The notes: generated from the letters alone by a model not told the origin. Positions 52,146-61,950 are shown, numbered from the stretch's first letter. The stretch is DNA of 64,000 nucleotides from Salinisphaera sp049568105 (GCF_049568105.1 NZ_CP145335.1:1612001-1676000), one strand, 5' to 3'. A program made the numbers and translations.

Positions 52146-53327
52146 CTAGCCGTCGTTTCGCAGGCCTTCGGCCAGCAGCTGCCAGGCCTGGGACTCGATA
52201 TCGAAGAATTCGCCATACCACTGCCGGAAGGCACTCATGCTTTGATCGAAGGAGCGGATCGGCTGGAATCCCAGCGTGGCAAAGCTTTCGGTGGGATCGT
52301 GCCGAACTTGGCGGAGCTGCTGGGCGATCAAGACAGTATCCAGGGGCGTTTCGAGCTGGGCCATATCAACCTTGATAGGGCCGTTGGCCACGTCGCGCAT
52401 GTAATTTTCGGCCTTGTTGCCGAGCAGGCGCACGGCATCCTTGGCCGCACCTTCGATGGCTGCCCAGGTCGGATGCCGCCGGAATGCTTCGCGTACTTCG
52501 TCTGAAATCAGATGTTTCAATGCATTGCCGCTGGCTTTAGGCGCGGGCTGCGAAGCCGGCCGTCGCGGGTGGAACGCTTCGCTTGGCATCGACTCGATGC
52601 TGTAGGGCCGACGGATCACCGGCTCGAGCGCGGCACAGAACTGGGCCCAGGTCAGAGGCTCCGGTTCGCAGACGAATAGACGCCGACCGTCGGCGACCTC
52701 CGAGCGGATCGCGGCGACGATCGCCGCGCACAGATTGCCGACATCGACCACGTTGATCACGTGCCGGCCATCATCCAGCAGTCGGAAGCGGTTGGCTTCG
52801 ATGCTGTTGATGACGTCGATCACGTACTCGGAATAGGGGCCGATGATATTGGGCGGACACAGGATGACCGCGCCCAGGCCCCGGGACGCGGCTTGTTGCA
52901 GTTTGACGTCCTGGGCGAGTTTGATCGCCCCATAGCCGGTGGCTCCGGGTTCGGCCGGCGCCGATTCCGAGCGGCTATCCGGATGCGGCGGATCGCCGTA
53001 GATCGCCACACTGCTCAGATGCACGATTTTTTTTACGTTGGCGCGCTTGGCCGCCTGGATCAGATTGTCCATTCCCTTGAGCATGACGATGTCGTCGCCC
53101 CGGGCGCAGTTGACGACGTAGTCGAAGCCGGCCAGGGCGCGGGTCAGCGCAGGCCGATCGAGCAGGTCCAGCTGCTCGAACATCAGCCCGCGATGGGCCA
53201 GACAGGTTGCCCCGCCGCTGCTGTGGGCGAACGGGGTGACGTCGTAGCCGTCGTGTGTCCAGAGGTATTCGACGAGCGTGCTGCCGACGAACCCCGACGC
53301 ACCGAGTATCGCGATCTTGTCGGCCAT
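52146..53327 (-). CDS. NAD-dependent epimerase/dehydratase family protein
   Basis: A 393-residue extended-SDR protein. The nucleotide motif is LGASGFVG, followed by HLSSVAIYGDPP, catalytic YGAIK and ILCPPNIIGPYSEYVI. It should modify a nucleotide sugar or related metabolite. The ATG (53327) overlaps the TGA of the oxidoreductase gene (TGATG), so the two are translationally coupled. The C-terminal ~100 residues are an unusual extension with no recognised domain. Confidence 0.87.
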   Translation of the reverse strand: MADKIAILGASGFVGSTLVEYLWTHDGYDVTPFAHSSGGATCLAHRGLMFEQLDLLDRPALTRALAGFDYVVNCARGDDIVMLKGMDNLIQAAKRANVKKIVHLSSVAIYGDPPHPDSRSESAPAEPGATGYGAIKLAQDVKLQQAASRGLGAVILCPPNIIGPYSEYVIDVINSIEANRFRLLDDGRHVINVVDVGNLCAAIVAAIRSEVADGRRLFVCEPEPLTWAQFCAALEPVIRRPYSIESMPSEAFHPRRPASQPAPKASGNALKHLISDEVREAFRRHPTWAAIEGAAKDAVRLLGNKAENYMRDVANGPIKVDMAQLETPLDTVLIAQQLRQVRHDPTESFATLGFQPIRSFDQSMSAFRQWYGEFFDIESQAWQLLAEGLRNDG

Positions 53328-54355
53328 CACTGCGCCCTCTGCGGTTGGCTGTGTTGAAACTGGTCGTAGGCCAGATCAGCGCGGTTGGCATACAAATCGG
53401 CTACGAGCTGACTGGTCAGCGCGGCGGTTGCGGCATCCACACAGGGCGGCCGCTGGTTCAGGCAGGCGTCGATAAAATCCTCGAGCTGGCGCTGGTACAG
53501 GCTGCGCGGATCATGGCCGTGGCCTCGTGGCTTGACCTGATATTCCAGCCGCGGATTGGCATGGGGACGGAACGTGATCGTATCCGCTGCATCGCTGGCC
53601 ATGATCAGATGCCCGGCTTCAGTTTCGATGACACTGCTCTCGGATAGATTCACTACCTTCGAAAAGAACGCGCTGCCCGCGAGTTCGAAGTCGGGCCGGG
53701 CGAAGCGGAAGCGGGCGATACAGTGGCTTTCCGGGCCGTTAAAGCCGTTGTCGCGGCAATCGACGGCGCTTGGCATCCCCCAAAGCCAGATCAGTCGGTC
53801 GAGAAAATGGGTGCCGGTGGTGACCAGAACGCCGCCGCCGGCGCGGGCCCGGTCGAGGTTGTAGTTCGACAACGGAGACCAGCCACCGCGGCTGCCATCC
53901 TGGTGGGCAAAGCGCAGCGCGGCTCCGAATTCGCCCGATTCGACGACCTGCTTGAGCGCCTGGCAGGCCCCGCTGTGGCGGGTGTGATAGCCCACCGCTG
54001 TTGTGACTTGCCGGGCCTCCGCGAGCGCGGCCAGTTCCAGTGCTTCGGCGGTATCGGTCGCCACCGGTTTTTCGATCAGTACCGGGATATCGTTTTCGAT
54101 CAGCGCTTTTGCGACCGGCGCATGCAGATCGTTCGGCGTAGCCACGATCGCGGCATCGAAAGAAGCCGCCAATTCGTCGACGGTCGCGGCGACCGGGCTA
54201 TCCAAGCCATAGGCGCGGCACAAGCTCTTGGCACGCGCCTGGTCGGGATCGACCACGCCGGCCAGTCTAGCCAACGGTGAGGCCAGCACCGCCGGGACAT
54301 GTGCGATATGACTGATGGCCCCGGCGCCGACGATAACGATTCTGAATTGATTCAT
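53327..54355 (-). CDS. Gfo/Idh/MocA-family oxidoreductase
   Basis: A 342-residue NAD(P)-dependent oxidoreductase with an N-terminal Rossmann fold (FRIVIVGAGAISHIAHVPA), the EKP motif (VLIEKPVATDTAEALELAAL) and the C-terminal alpha/beta domain (HFLDRLIWLWGMPSAVDCRD). The family oxidises or reduces sugars, inositols or keto-sugars. With the coupled epimerase this resembles a small sugar-modification operon without glycosyltransferases. Confidence 0.9.
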   Translation of the reverse strand: MNQFRIVIVGAGAISHIAHVPAVLASPLARLAGVVDPDQARAKSLCRAYGLDSPVAATVDELAASFDAAIVATPNDLHAPVAKALIENDIPVLIEKPVATDTAEALELAALAEARQVTTAVGYHTRHSGACQALKQVVESGEFGAALRFAHQDGSRGGWSPLSNYNLDRARAGGGVLVTTGTHFLDRLIWLWGMPSAVDCRDNGFNGPESHCIARFRFARPDFELAGSAFFSKVVNLSESSVIETEAGHLIMASDAADTITFRPHANPRLEYQVKPRGHGHDPRSLYQRQLEDFIDACLNQRPPCVDAATAALTSQLVADLYANRADLAYDQFQHSQPQRAQ

Positions 54356-54588
54356 GACCAGCTACAGGGTTGGACGATATGCGAACACAGCCGGTGACGA
54401 CATCGCCGTCGATTCCGAGAGTGCATTTTCGGGTGGCTTGGTAGCAGATCACCCTTGCCCCTAGCGATAACTCATTTTTGGCTAAAAGTGAATACGCATT
54501 CGGGTCGCGGGCGTCGAGGGCGACCGGCTGCGATGCCCTCAGGCATGATGGCGTTTGGTACTGTTTTGCTGCGCGATGAGGCATGAAG
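54356..54588. other. Intergenic, divergent promoters
   Basis: Divergent spacer between the oxidoreductase and DUF2252 genes. AT-rich stretch ACTCATTTTTGGCTAAAAGT (54471-54490) probably belongs to one promoter. Confidence 0.35.
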
Positions 54589-56082
54589 ATGAGCGATGAA
54601 TTCGAACAGACCCGCCAGGCGCTTTACGAGCGCGCTCAAGAGCACGGCATCGTGGGTCGTTCCTCGATGAGCAAAGCCGAACTGGCCGCGGCCCTACAGC
54701 GGGTGCCGCAACAAGCATCGACCCCGGCCATTGCGACGCGGGGCGAAGCCTTTCGCCGGCTGGCCGAGGCGGTAGCCGCAGGTGAGTTCGTGGTCCAGCC
54801 GCGCGTTCTGGCCGGTCATGACCGGCGCCGGCATGTGCGCCAGACGCTGCGCGAGGATCACGAAGTCCGTATCGCTGAATCCTCTGAGGATGCCGAAATC
54901 AAGTTCGACGAGCTTTCGGACTCGCTTTATTCGTTCTTTCGGGGCACGGCGCTGCTGTTTTATCGGGATATGGCCGGCGACGACGCCTGGATGCCGACTG
55001 TGCTCACACTCGGCGATGTGCACCCCGAAAATTTCGGCGTGATGCCCAATGTCAACAACGTGCCGATTTTCAGCGTCAACGACTTCGACGAGGCCTACTA
55101 CGCCCCATTCACCTGGGATATCAAGCGCGGGGCGGTCGGCTTTATGATCGCTGCGGAGGTCGAAGGCGAGCTCAAGCGCAAGCAGCAGATCAAGATCGCA
55201 CGACGCTTCATCCGCGGCTATATCGAAGGCATGCAGCGGCTGGCACGGGAGGGCACCGAACAGAACGAGGAAATGCGTCTCGACAACGCCCCGAAGCTGA
55301 TTGCGGAATTGATCGAAGACGCCGACGAAAAACGCGACGAGTGGTTGGTCGAAGATTATCTCAACGAACAGAAGACCGGCTTTCGGGCGACCGACGAACT
55401 GGTGCCAATTTCGTCCCGGCGCGATGAGTTCCAGACCATTACCGATCGTCTGATCGAGCAGAACAATATCGAAGTCCCGGCACGGGCCGGGCAGATGCGG
55501 GTCAAGGACGTCGCCTTGCGTCGCGGCCAGGGAACAGCATCGCTAGGTTTGAACCGCTACTACGTACTCATCGAAGGCGCGGCCGGGGATGGCAGCGACG
55601 ATCTGATCATCGAATACAAGCAGGCTCGGCGCTCGGCATTGGCCGGACTGGCGCCGTCCTCGGACTATGAAAACGACGGCCGCGCCGAGCGCATCAGCCA
55701 CGCCCAGGCCGTGCATTTGGTCCGTGGTGATCGTTTTTATGGCCATGTCGAGTTCGATGGGTTGAGCTATATGTCGCGCGAGCGTGCGCCGTTTCGCGAC
55801 GACATCGACCTGGACGATCTGTCCAAGAGCGACTGGAAGGCCTATGCCCGAATCTGTGGCCGCGTACTGGCCCACGTGCATGCCTTATCCGACGAATCAG
55901 GCAAGATCGATTACGATATCGAGCCGGCGATCGTGAATGCGATTGGCCCGCCCGATCTGTTTGCCCAGGATATGCTCGAGTTCGCCCTGGAGGCTGCCGA
56001 TCGGCTACGCCGCGACCATGCCATGTTCTGCGCCGATCATGCGCTTGGGGCCTTCAAGAAACTCGACCTAGTGCATAAGTAG
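54589..56082 (+). CDS. DUF2252 family protein (kinase-like fold)
   Basis: A 497-residue DUF2252 protein with FYRDMAGDDAWMPTVLTLGD-VHPENFG, FSVNDFDEAYYAPFTWDIKR and the C-terminal HVHALSDESGKIDYDI. The HPENFG/NDFDEA pair resembles the catalytic and metal loops of aminoglycoside-phosphotransferase-like kinases. Function unknown. The ATG at 54583 two codons upstream is an alternative start. An N-terminal ~55-residue extension (SKAELAAALQRV) is unusual for the family. Confidence 0.88.
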   Translation: MSDEFEQTRQALYERAQEHGIVGRSSMSKAELAAALQRVPQQASTPAIATRGEAFRRLAEAVAAGEFVVQPRVLAGHDRRRHVRQTLREDHEVRIAESSEDAEIKFDELSDSLYSFFRGTALLFYRDMAGDDAWMPTVLTLGDVHPENFGVMPNVNNVPIFSVNDFDEAYYAPFTWDIKRGAVGFMIAAEVEGELKRKQQIKIARRFIRGYIEGMQRLAREGTEQNEEMRLDNAPKLIAELIEDADEKRDEWLVEDYLNEQKTGFRATDELVPISSRRDEFQTITDRLIEQNNIEVPARAGQMRVKDVALRRGQGTASLGLNRYYVLIEGAAGDGSDDLIIEYKQARRSALAGLAPSSDYENDGRAERISHAQAVHLVRGDRFYGHVEFDGLSYMSRERAPFRDDIDLDDLSKSDWKAYARICGRVLAHVHALSDESGKIDYDIEPAIVNAIGPPDLFAQDMLEFALEAADRLRRDHAMFCADHALGAFKKLDLVHK

Positions 56083-56265
56083 ACGGCAGCGCGGCTCGCG
56101 TGGCTTGGGTCGTTATGCGGCCTAAGCCGCGGTGTGGCCGCCGGCTCGGTACGATCTTCGTATCCGCCGCGGCGCATACGTGCTGGCTGTGCGGTATGCC
56201 TTGCGCTCAGGCGTGTACGAAGCCGAGCGTTGGCTTTTAATATCGTGTTTTTGGAGATTATCGCC

Positions 56266-56583
56266 GTGGATGAACAAACCCGTATCGAAGTCGAGGCCGC
56301 TGCCTTTCGCGATCTGGTCGCACACCTGCAGCAGCGTACCGACGTGCAGAACATCGATCTGATGAACCTGGCTGGCTTCTGCCGGAACTGCCTGGCCAAA
56401 TGGTATCGCTCGGAGGCCGAACGGCGCGGTGAATCCCTCGACTATGAGCAAGCGCGTGAACGCGTGTATGGCATGCCCTATGCCGAGTGGAAGGCGCGCT
56501 ATCAGGCCGAGGTCAGCGACGAACAGAAAGCGCTTTTCGCATCGACCGAGGCCGGGCACGCCGATACCCAGGGCGGCCATTAG
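56266..56583 (+). CDS. DUF1244 protein
   Basis: A 105-residue protein with the DUF1244 block: NIDLMNLAGFCRNCLAKWYR and YGMPYAEWKARYQ. The GTG start at 56266 (DEQTRIEVEAAAFRDLVAHL) follows GGAGATTATCGCC, a good ribosome site. The family is small, widespread in alpha/gammaproteobacteria and of unknown function. The reading frame continues open for 43 codons after the TAG stop and ends in MITE copy 5. Confidence 0.9.
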   Translation: MDEQTRIEVEAAAFRDLVAHLQQRTDVQNIDLMNLAGFCRNCLAKWYRSEAERRGESLDYEQARERVYGMPYAEWKARYQAEVSDEQKALFASTEAGHADTQGGH

Positions 56584-56708
56584 CGCGATCCGGCTGTAAG
56601 GCTGGCCGGCTGCTCCAACGCGGAAAAGGCCAAGGCGGCGATGTGGGCCTGGGGCAACGCGAGCGGCGATCTCGACTATCCGAGTGTGGTATTAAACGGC
56701 CGATTCGC
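56584..56708. other. In-frame open segment after DUF1244
   Basis: Directly after the DUF1244 stop, the same frame encodes RLAGCSNAEKAKAAMWAWGN-ASGDLDYPSVVLNG and terminates inside the MITE (TGA at about 56718). It looks protein-like but has no start; see findings. Confidence 0.3.
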
Positions 56709-56993
56709 TAGCGCGTGTTGAGGTTTCGCGCGAGCGCCGCGTTGCCGCCCCAGTCGTGGAGGGCTGGCGAGGCGCAAGCCGCCGGTTCTGCGTGCCACGA
56801 TCAAGAGTTGTAACGCCGCAGGGCGCGACGGGCGGTCCTACCCGACGGGCCAAGCGCCCATGAATGAACGATACGACGGCAATCCAGCGTTGCCGATCAC
56901 TGGCGTAGCGCCACTACGCCGTACTCGCGGCGCCTCGGCTTGCAGCCCAACAGCCCTTGGCACGGAGTCGTACGAAACATCAATAGGCCCTAG
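56709..56993 (+). repeat. MITE-like dispersed element, copy 5
   Basis: About 285 bp, TAGCGCGTGTTGAGGTTTCG to CGAAACATCAATAGGCCCTA, same orientation as copies 1 and 3. Carries the shared core GGCAATCCAGCGTTGCCG and CTTGCAGCCCAACAGCCCTT. It lies between the convergent DUF1244 and diguanylate cyclase genes. Confidence 0.78.
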
Positions 56994-57070
56994 AGCTTGT
57001 GGGGGCTCTCGGGGAGAGTCGCCGAGCCCCGGCATGCCGCTGGTCGCGGCTGCTGCCCGGCCTCGGCTTT

Positions 57071-58636
57071 TCAGAAGTGATTGGCTTGACGCCTAGCGGG
57101 CGTCGTATCGGTACGACGGGCTTGTTTGTGTTCGTACATCAGCGCATCGGCGCGGGCAATCAGTTCGGCGGTCGTTTCATCGGCGTCGTTCTGTACTGCG
57201 ATGCCGATACTCGGTCCGGCATAGTCGATTGTGATCCCGTTCAGCTCGAAGGCACCACACAATACGTTGGCCAGACGCCGATGCATGGGTTCGATGTCGC
57301 CCGGCCGCTCGACGCGCGCCAGCACCAGAAATTCATCGCCGCCGTGACGGCAGCATAGCTCGTCGCGGCGCGTGGCCGTATTCAGCCGGCGGGCGAATTC
57401 GATGATGAACAGGTCGCCGATACGATGGCCATAGCGATCGTTGAGCGCCTTGAAATGATCCAAGTCGATAAACGCTATGCAGAGGTGATCGCCGCGGCGC
57501 CGGACCGAGGCTTCAAACCGACGACTTTCCTTATCGAAATAGCGACGATTCGCCAATCCGGTGAGAGGGTCGGAATGGCTCTGGCGTTCGAGTTCCTCGT
57601 GGGACGCGCGCAAATTGGCATTGAGTTGCTCGCGCGTGGTCATCAACGACAATTGCAGCGCGATATCGTTGAGGGTTTCCGTTATCGCGTACTTGAGCGG
57701 GTGCATGACCGGTGTACGTACGATCAAAGCCCCGTATATCTTGTCGTCGAACACCGCACAGGCAATGCCTGCGGCCCGGGTCTGTGCGTTGGCGATAGTG
57801 TCCAACTGGTGTTCCTGCCATTCGCTCTGATGGCATTGCCACCAGCCGGCGCCGTCGGGCAGGGCGCCCGAGGCATACAGGCTGCGTACCCAGGGCAGCA
57901 GACTCCGGCTCGCGGGAGGCCCCTCGTTCCGGGTGGGTTGAAACAGGGTATCGGCCGAGACTGCGACCACCGTAGCCTGCGGGTAGCGCAGGCTCAGACT
58001 GGTTGCGCAGCCCTCGAGGGCCTCTGCCAGCGTGGATGACTGGGAACAAATCCGGCCGATATCAACCAGTGCGGCGAACAATGCAGAGGTCAGTTCGGCG
58101 GCGTCCGCCCGTGTACGGGCGGCGGTTGCGGCTTGTTCTCTTTCGATCTGGCGAGCGAACAGCCGCGCGAACACGGTCATCAGGTCCAACACATGCTCGG
58201 GGACCGGCTGAGATGTGGCGCTGACACCGCAGAGCGTGCCGACGATGTCACCGTTGTCCAGGGTCACCGGTACGTTGATATAGGTCTGGATACCTAGCCG
58301 CCGAGCGATGTCGGCATCGGGCCAACGTCTGGGCACATCGGTTTCGATGCGAACATTGTCTTTGAGCGCCCGTCGACAGAGCGTGTTTTCCCAGGGCACT
58401 TTCAGGCCCTCGGCGATCGTCAGGCCACCCTGGTTATACGAAAAACGGATGCGTTGCTCGGTCCGTTCCGGGTCGATCTGGGTCAGATATACCGAATCCA
58501 TGCCGCTGATTTTGTACAATATTTCGAGCAGGGGACGGCAAAGCCCCTCGAGATCGCCAGACTCGTTGATACGCTCGGCGAGCGACTTCCGAGTGCGGCG
58601 GGCGGTTTCGGTTTCAACACACATGGCCGATGTCAT
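57071..58636 (-). CDS. GAF-GGDEF diguanylate cyclase
   Basis: A 521-residue cytosolic protein: an N-terminal GAF-like sensor (residues about 20-165; TLCRRALKDNVRIETDVPRR, YINVPVTLDNGDIVGTLCGV), a second GAF-like segment (about 185-335), a coiled linker and a C-terminal GGDEF domain (about 345-510). The catalytic signature HGGDEF is intact (GGDEF at 432-436), with DPLTGLANRRYFD at the domain entry. The upstream inhibitory I-site is not a clean RxxD (RRDE), so product inhibition may be weakened. It makes c-di-GMP in response to an unknown GAF ligand. It stands alone; no EAL partner nearby. Confidence 0.92.
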   Translation of the reverse strand: MTSAMCVETETARRTRKSLAERINESGDLEGLCRPLLEILYKISGMDSVYLTQIDPERTEQRIRFSYNQGGLTIAEGLKVPWENTLCRRALKDNVRIETDVPRRWPDADIARRLGIQTYINVPVTLDNGDIVGTLCGVSATSQPVPEHVLDLMTVFARLFARQIEREQAATAARTRADAAELTSALFAALVDIGRICSQSSTLAEALEGCATSLSLRYPQATVVAVSADTLFQPTRNEGPPASRSLLPWVRSLYASGALPDGAGWWQCHQSEWQEHQLDTIANAQTRAAGIACAVFDDKIYGALIVRTPVMHPLKYAITETLNDIALQLSLMTTREQLNANLRASHEELERQSHSDPLTGLANRRYFDKESRRFEASVRRRGDHLCIAFIDLDHFKALNDRYGHRIGDLFIIEFARRLNTATRRDELCCRHGGDEFLVLARVERPGDIEPMHRRLANVLCGAFELNGITIDYAGPSIGIAVQNDADETTAELIARADALMYEHKQARRTDTTPARRQANHF

Positions 58637-59089
58637 TGGGCCCCCTATTTTTAGATACCTGCCTGTTAGGTCTTAAGGTTTTGTACGAGAGCCGCATTGG
58701 CATATGCCAACTGTGGCCTACAGGGCAGAGGCCGCTGGTCATGGCGTACCACTGCTCTGCTTCTGGCTCGCAGCGCCGAGTGGAACCTCGACGGCCGCTA
58801 GTATAACTCCGTATAAATACGGTGTTGGGAGGCCGCCAGGATCGATCGCCGTGCCAAGGCGATCCCGGGCACCCGATGGGCGCAAACCGGGCAGTTCGGA
58901 TGAAACGCCAAGTCGTGGGAAGGGTCTCGGCTGAGCTCCGTTCACAGTTTTCAGCCATACCCGGTCGCCAGTGGACGCTGTATCGGCGGCCGGCGAATCC
59001 GGCTAAAGATCGATAAGCAGTGACCCGGCAACGTGCAACAATCCCAGAGACATGATGCCGGGTAGGGCCCGTCCTGCTAGGGAGAACGA
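58637..59089. other. Intergenic between divergent genes
   Basis: About 450 bp with no acceptable gene. TAGTATAACTCCGTATAAAT (58799-58818) is an AT-rich promoter-like patch. Confidence 0.4.
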
Positions 59090-60472
59090 ATGGCCGAGCA
59101 CGATTCCGAACGCGGTTCGCTCGTCGGTGCGATGATGCGTCCGATCAACGTGGTCGTCGAGCGATATATTCCAAGCGCGCTGGTTTTTGCCATCGTGCTG
59201 ACTGTTGTCGTCGCGATTCTGGCGCTGTTGCTGACCGACGCCGGGATCGGCGCGGTCGTGATCGGTTGGGGGGACGGGCTAAGCGGTCTGCTGGCGTTCA
59301 TGACCCAGATGTCGCTGATTCTGTTGCTCGGCCATACGCTGGCTAACACGGCACCGGTACGGCGTTTGTTGCGCCGGCTGGCGGATATGCCTCGTACATC
59401 GCGCCAAGCCTATGTGTTCGTGTTCGTGATCGCGACCCTGGCTTCGTTGATCAGCTGGGGGCTGGGGCTGGTGGTCGGCGCGCTGCTGGCCATCGAAGTG
59501 GCGGCCCGCGGTCGCGCGAAGGGCGTGAAGCTGCATTTTCCGCTGCTGATCGCAGCCGGTTATTCCGGCTACGTGGTGTGGCATATGGGCTACTCCGGCT
59601 CCGGCACGCTGGCAGCCGCGACCGAGGGGTCGTTTATCGCCAAGCAGCTCGGCCATACCGTACCGATCACGGATACGATCTTCGTCTGGTGGAATCTGCT
59701 GGCCGTGTTGGCCACGATCGGGGTGGTGGCCGGTGCGTTGGTCCTTGTGGCACCACGCGACGAAGCCGAGATCTTCGAGCTGGCCCATGACCCGCATGCG
59801 GATGATGCGCGAGACGGACCGGCCGCGGCCGATAGGTCCCAGACGCCTGCGGATCGTATGGATAGCAGCCGTGTCTTGACGCTGCTCATTGGGGTGGCGT
59901 TGTCGGCGTATATCGCGCTGCACTATGCCCGCGGCGGCACCGCGAGCCTGAATATCGTGAACTGGACGTTTCTGGCGCTGATCTTTCTGCTGGTACGCAG
60001 CCCCTCGGAGCTGACCGATCTGGTCAAAAATGCAGCCGCCAACGTCGGCGAAATCTTGCTGCAGTTTCCGCTCTATGCCGGGATCATGGGCATCATGACC
60101 GCGAGCGGGCTGATCACTGTGTTTTCACAGGCCATGGTGAGTATCGCCACGCCAGCAACCTTCGGCCTGATCGAGTTTGTCACCGGGGGCATCGTGAATT
60201 TCTTCGTGCCCTCGGGCGGCGGCCAGTTCGCGGTCCAGGGCCCGATCATGCTCGATGCGGCCGCCCGGCTGGGTGTGGATCCGTCGGTGGCGATTCTAGC
60301 GCTGGCCTATGGGGATCAGTGGACGAACATGGTGCAGCCGTTCTGGGCCCTGCCGGTACTGGCTATCGCCGGGCTTCGAATGCGCGACATTCTGAGTTTC
60401 ACCACAGTCACCCTGATCGCTTCCGGCCTGGTATTCGCAGTCGTGTTGCTGTGCGTAGGCGCCGGGGTCTGA
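59090..60472 (+). CDS. atoE: Short-chain fatty acid transporter, AtoE family
   Basis: A 460-residue inner-membrane permease with about 12-14 helices, matching the AtoE/TIGR00366 family: YIPSALVFAIVLTVVVAILA, HFPLLIAAGYSGYVVWHMGY, GGIVNFFVPSGGGQFAVQGP and ALAYGDQWTNMVQPFWALPV. The family takes up short-chain fatty acids such as acetoacetate or butyrate. A mid-protein loop (about 230-260) is unusually acidic. ATG follows AGGGAGAACGA. No ato catabolic genes adjoin it; it is convergent with the sugar transporter. Confidence 0.9.
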   Translation: MAEHDSERGSLVGAMMRPINVVVERYIPSALVFAIVLTVVVAILALLLTDAGIGAVVIGWGDGLSGLLAFMTQMSLILLLGHTLANTAPVRRLLRRLADMPRTSRQAYVFVFVIATLASLISWGLGLVVGALLAIEVAARGRAKGVKLHFPLLIAAGYSGYVVWHMGYSGSGTLAAATEGSFIAKQLGHTVPITDTIFVWWNLLAVLATIGVVAGALVLVAPRDEAEIFELAHDPHADDARDGPAAADRSQTPADRMDSSRVLTLLIGVALSAYIALHYARGGTASLNIVNWTFLALIFLLVRSPSELTDLVKNAAANVGEILLQFPLYAGIMGIMTASGLITVFSQAMVSIATPATFGLIEFVTGGIVNFFVPSGGGQFAVQGPIMLDAAARLGVDPSVAILALAYGDQWTNMVQPFWALPVLAIAGLRMRDILSFTTVTLIASGLVFAVVLLCVGAGV

Positions 60473-60484
60473 GCATGTCTCAAG

Positions 60485-60513
60485 CCAGCGGCCGAGATGC
60501 ACTAGGCCGCTGG
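60485..60513. terminator. Hairpin between convergent transporter genes
   Basis: A 9-bp stem CCAGCGGCC / GGCCGCTGG with an 11-nt loop in the 74-bp gap between convergent genes. It lacks a strong U-tract, but position and symmetry suggest a bidirectional terminator. Confidence 0.45.
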
Positions 60514-60546
60514 ATGAGTTTGCCCCGACTCCGCTCACTGGCCGGT

Positions 60547-61950
60547 TCACTGGCCGATACGGCGTAGACTCTTGCCCTGCATGAGATTGCGTTCGATATT
60601 TTCCAGCGACACGCCCTTGGTTTCCGGAATCAGCAGCAGCGTGAACACGATGAACAAGAAGTTGAGCGCGGCATACAGCCAGAAAGTCGGCGCGTTGCCG
60701 AGCCCATTCAGTAGGCTCAGGAATGTCGCGCCGATGACCATGTTCGCGACCCAGTTGGTTACGGTCGAACAGGCTACGCCGAAGTCGCGCCCTTTGAGCG
60801 GCTGGATCTCGGAGCAAAGAATCCAGATCATCGGTGCGGCCGACATGGCATAGCTGATCACGAACAGCCCGAGCAGGGCGAGCGCGAGATATTTCGTTAA
60901 CTCGCCGTCGAGCCCGTGGGCATACAGCAGGCCGAGCAGCACCATGCATATGCCCATGACGGAAAACCCGATGTAAAGCAGTGGCTTGCGGCCGATTCGG
61001 TCGACGAAGGTGATAGCGATTATGGTCGCTAGGGTCATGACCAGCCCGATCAGCACGGTCCCCCAGAGTTGTTCGGTTTCGCTGGCATAACCGGCGAGTT
61101 TCAGGATTCGCGGGGCGTAGTACAGGATCACGTTCGCGCCGGTGAACTGCTGCATGAACTGCAGCAACATGCCGAGGCCGACCGAACGCCGGAAATTCGA
61201 GTTGCCGCGAAACAGCTGCCAGCCGACGTCGCTGACTTCGGTGGCCTCTTGAATCTGGGCCATTTCTTCGTCCACGCGTTCACGGTCGCCGCCGCGCAGC
61301 CGCATGAGTACATCGCGGGCTTCGTCGTCGCGGTTGCTATCGGCCAGCCAGCGCGGGCTGCGCGGCAGAATCAGCATGCCGATCACCATGATCAACGCCG
61401 GGATGGCGATCACGCCCAGCATCCAGCGCCAGCCGCCGGAATAGCTGAATGAAACGTTGATCAGATAAGCCAGCAGGATCCCGCCCATGATCATGAGTTG
61501 ATAGAACGAAATCAGGGTGCCGCGAATCCGCTCCGGGGCAATTTCGGACAGATAGACCGGCGCGATGTAGGACGAAATACCCACGGCCAGGCCCAGGACG
61601 ATCCGGGCGCCGATCAAGGCTTCGGGCGACCAGGCCAGTGCACAGCCTAGCGCGCCGATAATGAATACGCAGCCGGACACACCAAGCGTGACCTTGCGTC
61701 CGAACTGACGCGACAGGCGGCCGGCGAACGCAGCGCCGACCGCAGCGCCCAGCATCATGCCGCTGACGATCAGCTCTTGCATCACATCGCTCAAGTGAAA
61801 GGCATCTTTGATGAACGGCAGCGCGCCGGAGATAACGCCGATATCCATGCCGAAGAGCAGGCCGGCGAGGGCGGCGATGGTGCCGATGACATAGATGATC
61901 GAGCGATCCTGTCCCTGTTCGGCACTGAGATGAAGAGTGGAAGCGGTCAT
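60547..61950 (-). CDS. Sugar:H+ symporter, MFS sugar-porter family (GalP/AraE-like)
   Basis: A 467-residue sugar porter with 12 helices. Signatures are GLLFGMDIGVISGALPFIKD, GRLSRQFGRKVTLG, PVYLSEIAPERIRGTLISFY, FMQQFTGANVILYYAPRILK, VDRIGRKPLLYIGF and PETKGVSLENIE: the PETKG C-terminal motif and the QQ.TG.N substrate motif place it with galactose, arabinose or xylose proton symporters. The start at 61950 follows CAGGGACTTCA. A perfect palindrome 88 bp upstream (62038-62054) may be its operator. Confidence 0.93.
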   Translation of the reverse strand: MTASTLHLSAEQGQDRSIIYVIGTIAALAGLLFGMDIGVISGALPFIKDAFHLSDVMQELIVSGMMLGAAVGAAFAGRLSRQFGRKVTLGVSGCVFIIGALGCALAWSPEALIGARIVLGLAVGISSYIAPVYLSEIAPERIRGTLISFYQLMIMGGILLAYLINVSFSYSGGWRWMLGVIAIPALIMVIGMLILPRSPRWLADSNRDDEARDVLMRLRGGDRERVDEEMAQIQEATEVSDVGWQLFRGNSNFRRSVGLGMLLQFMQQFTGANVILYYAPRILKLAGYASETEQLWGTVLIGLVMTLATIIAITFVDRIGRKPLLYIGFSVMGICMVLLGLLYAHGLDGELTKYLALALLGLFVISYAMSAAPMIWILCSEIQPLKGRDFGVACSTVTNWVANMVIGATFLSLLNGLGNAPTFWLYAALNFLFIVFTLLLIPETKGVSLENIERNLMQGKSLRRIGQ

